8,401 nt of DNA from an uncultured Senegalimassilia sp. (GTDB lineage Bacteria > Actinomycetota > Coriobacteriia > Coriobacteriales > Eggerthellaceae), in the NCBI RefSeq assembly GCF_934632265.1, contig NZ_CAKTYH010000086.1:1-8401 (forward strand). Reading direction: 5' to 3'. Each line of letters begins with the position of its first letter. Position 1 is the stretch's first letter. Positions 5,692 to 8,401 of the stretch are shown here, in pieces. The position numbers were made by a program, and so were the translations under genes. Below the pieces are notes generated by a model, which saw only the letters and a program-made list of their open reading frames with translations, ran no database searches and was not told where the DNA came from.

Positions 5692-5701
5692 TTATGCATA
5701 A
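5692..5701. promoter_or_regulatory. Palindrome TTATGCATAA, possible arginine-regulator half-sites
   Basis: A perfect 10-bp palindrome. TGCATAA or its complement also occurs at 5762-5768, 5989-5995 and 7252-7258, all in noncoding DNA around arcA and arcB. The word resembles half-sites of ARG boxes bound by ArgR/AhrC, known to act on arc genes in other bacteria. That link is inference from similarity. Confidence 0.4.
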
Positions 5702-5939
5702 CTAGGGTTTCAAGAGAAATCATCTATGGGTCGGCATGGGTTCAGGTGCGATGCCAAAAAATTATGCAAGTGCACAAGTAAACTATCGTGAACCAAAGCA
5801 GATGTGAAGGAAAAGTGTAGAAACGCGATGGAAACATAGGCGTAAATTTAGCATCATCCCAGGTCACCCTGAAAATTTCGTTTTTGGACATTTTGGTAGT
5901 TGCTTTTCAATGTGAAGCGTGAGAACTTGGTTTTGCAGT

Positions 5940-5969
5940 CGGAACGCGCGGTGCGCAACGGGCGTTCCG
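5940..5969 (+). promoter_or_regulatory. arcA leader hairpin (CGGAACGC/GCGTTCCG)
   Basis: CGGAACGC (5940-5947) and GCGTTCCG (5962-5969) form an 8-bp stem with a 14-base loop, ending 46 bases before the arcA ATG. The same arms recur in the hairpin upstream of arcB. A perfect CTTCTAAGAAG palindrome follows at once (5970-5980). No T-run follows, so it is not a terminator. Confidence 0.55.
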
Positions 5970-6002
5970 CTTCTAAGAAGTCCGAAAATGCATAAAAGGC
6001 AT

Positions 6003-6009
6003 AAGGAGG
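6003..6009 (+). promoter_or_regulatory. Strong Shine-Dalgarno of arcA
   Basis: AAGGAGG, a near-complete anti-16S match, lies six bases before ATG 6016. It overlaps the tandem GCATAA repeat (5990-5995 and 5999-6004), so anything bound there would cover the ribosome site or a nearby promoter. Confidence 0.85.
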
Positions 6010-6015
6010 GTTTTC

Positions 6016-7233
6016 ATGGCAGGCGTAAACGTCAAGAGCGAAATCAAGCCCTTGAAGAAGGTTCTGTTGCATCGCCCTGGTAAAGAGCTGCTGAACCTCA
6101 CGCCGAACACGCTCGAAGAGCTGCTGTTCGACGACATCCCGTTTCTGAAGGTTGCCCAGGCTGAGCATGATGCTTTTGCTCAGGCTCTTCGCGACAACGG
6201 CGTGGAGGTCGTGTATCTCGAGAACCTCATGGCCGAGGTGCTCGATGCCAATCCGGCGCTGCGTGAGCAGTTCCTGAAGCAGTTCATCGAAGAGGCCGGT
6301 ATCCGTACCGAGCGTTATCAGAAGATCCTCTTCGATTATCTGAACGACAACTACAAGACCAACATCGACTTGGTTCTGAAGTGCATGGAGGGCGTCAACC
6401 TCACCGAGCTGCACACCGACAAGTCCAACTCCCTGGTCGACCTGGTGTCCGAGTCCTCCAAGATGGTCATCGCCCCGATGCCGAACCTGTACTTCACCCG
6501 CGACCCGTTCGCGATGATCGGCAACGGCGTTTCCATCAACCGTATGTACGCTGTCACGCGTAACCGTGAGACCATCTTCGCTGAGTACATCTTCACGCAT
6601 CATCCCGATTTCAAGGATGTGCCGCAGTACTACAGCCGTTACAGCGCATTCCACATCGAAGGCGGCGATATCCTCAACATCAACGAGCATACGCTGGCCA
6701 TCGGCATCTCCCAGCGCACCGAGCCGGATGCCATCGACGAGATCGCCCATAACATCTTCAAGGACGAGACCTCGCCGGTTGACACCATCCTGGCGTTCAA
6801 CATCCCGAACAACCGCGCCATGATGCACCTGGACACCGTGTTCACCCAGATCGACGTGGACAAGTTCACCATCCATCCCGGCATCATGGGCCCGCTGACC
6901 GTGTTCGAGATCACCCCCGAGGGTGAGGGCATCAAGGTCAAGGAGACCTCCGGTACGCTCGAGGAAGTTCTCGAGAAGTACGTGGGCATGCCTGTTACGC
7001 TGATTCCCTGTGCTGGTGGCGATCGCATCGCCGCCGAGCGCGAGCAGTGGAACGACGGCTCCAACACCCTGTGCATCGCACCTGGTCGCGTGGTTGTCTA
7101 CGAGCGCAACGATGTCACGAACGCGCTGCTGCGCAAGAACAACATCGATGCTATCGAGATTCCCTCTGCAGAGCTGTCCCGTGGCCGTGGCGGCCCGCGC
7201 TGCATGAGCATGCCGATCTGGCGCGAGGACTAG
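6016..7233 (+). CDS. arcA: Arginine deiminase
   Basis: ArcA hydrolyses L-arginine to L-citrulline and ammonia, step one of the arginine deiminase pathway, which yields ATP and raises cytoplasmic pH. The 405-residue length is typical. All catalytic positions are present: Cys396 in RGGPRCMSMP (392-400) as nucleophile, Asp163 in FTRDPF, Glu215 and Asp218 in FHIEGGD (212-218), and His271/Asp273 in MMHLDTVF (269-276). The N-terminal block LKKVLLHRPGKEL (13-25) and PMPNLYFTRDPF (154-165) are also family signatures. The start is fixed by a very strong ribosome site. Codon use is strongly biased (CTG, GGC, AAC, AAG, ATC), pointing to high expression. arcB follows after 187 bases of hairpin-rich DNA, so the two probably share a transcript. 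The function is cytoplasmic. Confidence 0.98.
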   Translation: MAGVNVKSEIKPLKKVLLHRPGKELLNLTPNTLEELLFDDIPFLKVAQAEHDAFAQALRDNGVEVVYLENLMAEVLDANPALREQFLKQFIEEAGIRTERYQKILFDYLNDNYKTNIDLVLKCMEGVNLTELHTDKSNSLVDLVSESSKMVIAPMPNLYFTRDPFAMIGNGVSINRMYAVTRNRETIFAEYIFTHHPDFKDVPQYYSRYSAFHIEGGDILNINEHTLAIGISQRTEPDAIDEIAHNIFKDETSPVDTILAFNIPNNRAMMHLDTVFTQIDVDKFTIHPGIMGPLTVFEITPEGEGIKVKETSGTLEEVLEKYVGMPVTLIPCAGGDRIAAEREQWNDGSNTLCIAPGRVVVYERNDVTNALLRKNNIDAIEIPSAELSRGRGGPRCMSMPIWRED

Positions 7234-7262
7234 ATTTCTCGCTGCTAAGCGTGCATAATCGC

Positions 7263-7283
7263 AGTATCCGTTAATCGGATACT
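7263..7283 (+). other. arcA-arcB spacer hairpin 1
   Basis: AGTATCCG (7263-7270) and CGGATACT (7276-7283) form a perfect 8-bp stem with loop TTAAT, 30 bases after the arcA stop. No T-run follows. It may stabilise the arcA 3' end. Confidence 0.55.
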
Positions 7284-7285
7284 CA

Positions 7286-7317
7286 TCCTGAGAAATCAGG
7301 AATTCTCATTTGGTTTT
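7286..7317 (+). terminator. Two mutually exclusive hairpins, one followed by T-runs
   Basis: TCCTGA (7286-7291) can pair with TCAGGA (7296-7301) around GAAA. Alternatively TGAGAA (7289-7294) can pair with TTCTCA (7303-7308), directly followed by TTTGGTTTTT. Both use bases 7289-7291, so they cannot form together. The second has terminator layout but only a weak 6-bp, A/T-rich stem, so partial termination or attenuation between arcA and arcB is a hypothesis. Confidence 0.4.
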
Positions 7318-7319
7318 TC

Positions 7320-7345
7320 CCGGAACGCATGAAAATGCGTTCCGG
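7320..7345 (+). promoter_or_regulatory. arcB leader hairpin with GAAA tetraloop
   Basis: CCGGAACGCAT (7320-7330) and ATGCGTTCCGG (7335-7345) form a perfect 11-bp stem closed by GAAA, a highly stable tetraloop. It contains the same CGGAACGC/GCGTTCCG arms as the hairpin before arcA. The T-run lies before it, and AAGAAAC after it, so it is not a plus-strand terminator. Confidence 0.65.
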
Positions 7346-7353
7346 AAGAAACA

Positions 7354-7379
7354 GCAGGCTGAAACTTGGCGCGGCCTGC
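7354..7379 (+). other. arcA-arcB spacer hairpin 4
   Basis: GCAGGC (7354-7359) and GCCTGC (7374-7379) form a 6-bp stem, extendable by a G-U pair, with a loop of about 12-14 bases. It is the last structured element, 41 bases before the arcB ATG. Confidence 0.4.
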
Positions 7380-7420
7380 ACACATAAGTTCTTGTTAACT
7401 TGCTATCGAAAGGAATTACC

Positions 7421-8401
7421 ATGCCTGTAAGCCTGAGCGGTCGTCATTTCCTGCGTCTCCTGGACTTCTCCACCGAGGAGATCGAGTACCTGCTGAAGCT
7501 TTCCAAGAACTTCAAGGATATGAAGCGTGCTGGCGTGCCGCATCGCTACCTTGAGGGCAAGAACATCGTACTGCTGTTCCAGAAGACCTCCACGCGTACC
7601 CGTTGCGCATTCGAGGTTGGCGCTATGGACCTGGGCATGGGCGTGACCTACCTGGATCCCAACAGCTCCCAGATGGGCAAGAAGGAGTCCATCGAGGACA
7701 CCGCTCGCGTTCTCGGCCGCTTCTATGACGGCATCGAGTTCCGCGGCTTTGCTCAGACCGACGTCGAGGAGCTGGCTGCCAACGCTGGCGTGCCGGTGTG
7801 GAACGGCCTGACCACCGAGTGGCATCCCACCCAGATGCTGGCTGACGTTCTGACCATGCAGGAGAACTTCAACTACGACCTGAAGGGCCGCACCGTCGTC
7901 TTCATGGCTGACGCCGCCAACAACGTTGCCCGTTCCATGATGGTCGTTTGCGCCAAGCTCGGCATGAACTTCGTCGCTTGCGCCCCCGAGACCAACTGGC
8001 CCGAGGCCGAGCTGGTCGAGGAGTGCCGTGCCATCGCTGCTGAGCATGGTGCCACCGTCAAGCTGACCGCTGACGTGAAGGAAGGCTGCACCGGCGCCGA
8101 CGTCATCTACGCTGACGTGTGGGTGTCCATGGGCGAGCCCGACGAGGTCTGGGGCGAGCGCATCAAGAACCTCGAGCCCTACCGCGTGACCAAGGAGGTC
8201 ATGGGCTACGCTAAGGAGGACGCTATCTTCCTGCACTGCCTGCCCAGCTTCCATGACACCAACACCACCATCGGTGCTCAGAAGGCCGAGCAGTTCGGCA
8301 TCACCGAGATGGAGGTTGCTGACGACGTCTTCGAGTCCAAGCAGTCCAAGGTCTTCGACGAGGCCGAGAACCGCATGCACACCATCAAGGCGGTCATGGC
8401 C
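7421..8401 (+). CDS. arcB: Ornithine carbamoyltransferase, catabolic type (3' end cut)
   Basis: In the deiminase pathway this enzyme converts citrulline and phosphate to ornithine and carbamoyl phosphate, which carbamate kinase uses to make ATP. The frame is open to the window edge and shows 327 residues, so only a few are missing from the usual 330-340. Signatures: the carbamoyl-phosphate loop STRTR at 57-61, EWHPTQMLAD (133-142) with His135 and Gln138, DVWVSMGE (232-239) for ornithine, and HCLPSFHD (272-279) with Cys273. ATG 7421 is fixed by AAAGGA six bases upstream. The catabolic assignment comes from following arcA; sequence alone cannot exclude a biosynthetic role. Codon bias is even stronger than in arcA. 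The spacer has no confident promoter of its own. arcC and an arginine/ornithine antiporter gene are expected beyond the edge. Confidence 0.96.
   Translation, partial: MPVSLSGRHFLRLLDFSTEEIEYLLKLSKNFKDMKRAGVPHRYLEGKNIVLLFQKTSTRTRCAFEVGAMDLGMGVTYLDPNSSQMGKKESIEDTARVLGRFYDGIEFRGFAQTDVEELAANAGVPVWNGLTTEWHPTQMLADVLTMQENFNYDLKGRTVVFMADAANNVARSMMVVCAKLGMNFVACAPETNWPEAELVEECRAIAAEHGATVKLTADVKEGCTGADVIYADVWVSMGEPDEVWGERIKNLEPYRVTKEVMGYAKEDAIFLHCLPSFHDTNTTIGAQKAEQFGITEMEVADDVFESKQSKVFDEAENRMHTIKAVMA

Larger units (their letters stand above)
5340..6002. other. Long noncoding region upstream of arcA
   Basis: No coding sequence, RNA gene or pseudogene is supported over about 660 bases. Frames are short, A/T-rich and without ribosome sites leading to a credible protein; AGGAGGAG at 5526-5533 is followed by no start codon. 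It carries the inverted repeats listed separately (5631-5647, 5657-5678, 5692-5701, 5940-5969, 5970-5980), repeated TGCATAA words, and a 9-bp direct repeat CCGTTGAAT (5434 and 5473). The clustering of symmetrical sites and their position suggest the control region of the arginine deiminase genes. A clear arcA promoter could not be identified. Confidence 0.6.

Noticed and set aside
7320..7345. Hairpin as a plain terminator of arcA
   Set aside because: The T-run lies 5' of the stem and AAGAAAC follows it; in the other direction an A-run follows, so it fits intrinsic termination on neither strand.
7403..8380. 325-codon minus-strand frame opposite arcB, and the 340-codon one opposite arcA (5854-6876)
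   Set aside because: Both are antisense shadows rich in Val, Leu, Gly and His, produced by strong codon bias; arcA and arcB have complete active-site motifs on the plus strand.

Overview
The window looks like a chromosomal segment of a high-GC Gram-positive bacterium, most likely class Coriobacteriia (Eggerthella/Slackia/Cryptobacterium-type). This is inferred from the moderately high GC, the style of the tmRNA, the membrane-anchored L,D-transpeptidase, and a highly biased arcA-arcB pair typical of arginine-fermenting gut or oral actinobacteria. No single feature proves the taxon. Nothing shows an intact phage, IS element, CRISPR array or plasmid; most of the window is housekeeping.

Layout. 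(1) 1-608: the last 33 codons of an unrecognised gene, then the single-piece tmRNA gene ssrA (190-559) with encoded CCA, a readable tag ORF and a strong terminator. (2) 609-922: a gene-poor, lower-GC stretch with possible coding debris. (3) 923-2557: a membrane-anchored L,D-transpeptidase with a strong terminator, converging on a minus-strand YbaK-type Cys-tRNA(Pro) deacylase (2721-3206). (4) 3320-4824: murI (glutamate racemase) and rdgB (ITP/XTP pyrophosphatase), an apparent two-gene operon divergent from ybaK and possibly leaderless. (5) 4859-5320: tRNA-Pro(TGG) and tRNA-Gly(TCC) on the plus strand with a shared terminator, three 11-bp direct repeats, then tRNA-Arg(TCT) on the minus strand with its own terminator and -10 box. 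(6) 5340-6015: a noncoding region of almost 700 bp with several inverted repeats and recurring TGCATAA words. (7) 6016-8401: arcA (arginine deiminase) and arcB (catabolic ornithine carbamoyltransferase, cut by the window edge only a few residues before its expected end), separated by 187 bp packed with hairpins.

Functional themes. murI and the L,D-transpeptidase both serve the cell wall (D-Glu supply and cross-linking). ssrA, ybaK, rdgB and the tRNAs serve translation and its quality control or nucleotide hygiene. arcA and arcB are the first two steps of the arginine deiminase pathway: arginine to citrulline plus ammonia, then citrulline plus phosphate to ornithine plus carbamoyl phosphate. 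ATP is then made by carbamate kinase, which is not in this window.

The most unusual material is noncoding. An identical 8-nt hairpin arm pair (CGGAACGC / GCGTTCCG) lies in the leaders of both arcA and arcB. The arcA-arcB spacer carries consecutive hairpins, including a pair that cannot form together. A perfect 17-bp palindrome and repeated TGCATAA words lie upstream of arcA. Three direct repeats follow tRNA-Gly. I did not find a new protein system; the arc leader architecture is the best candidate for undescribed biology.
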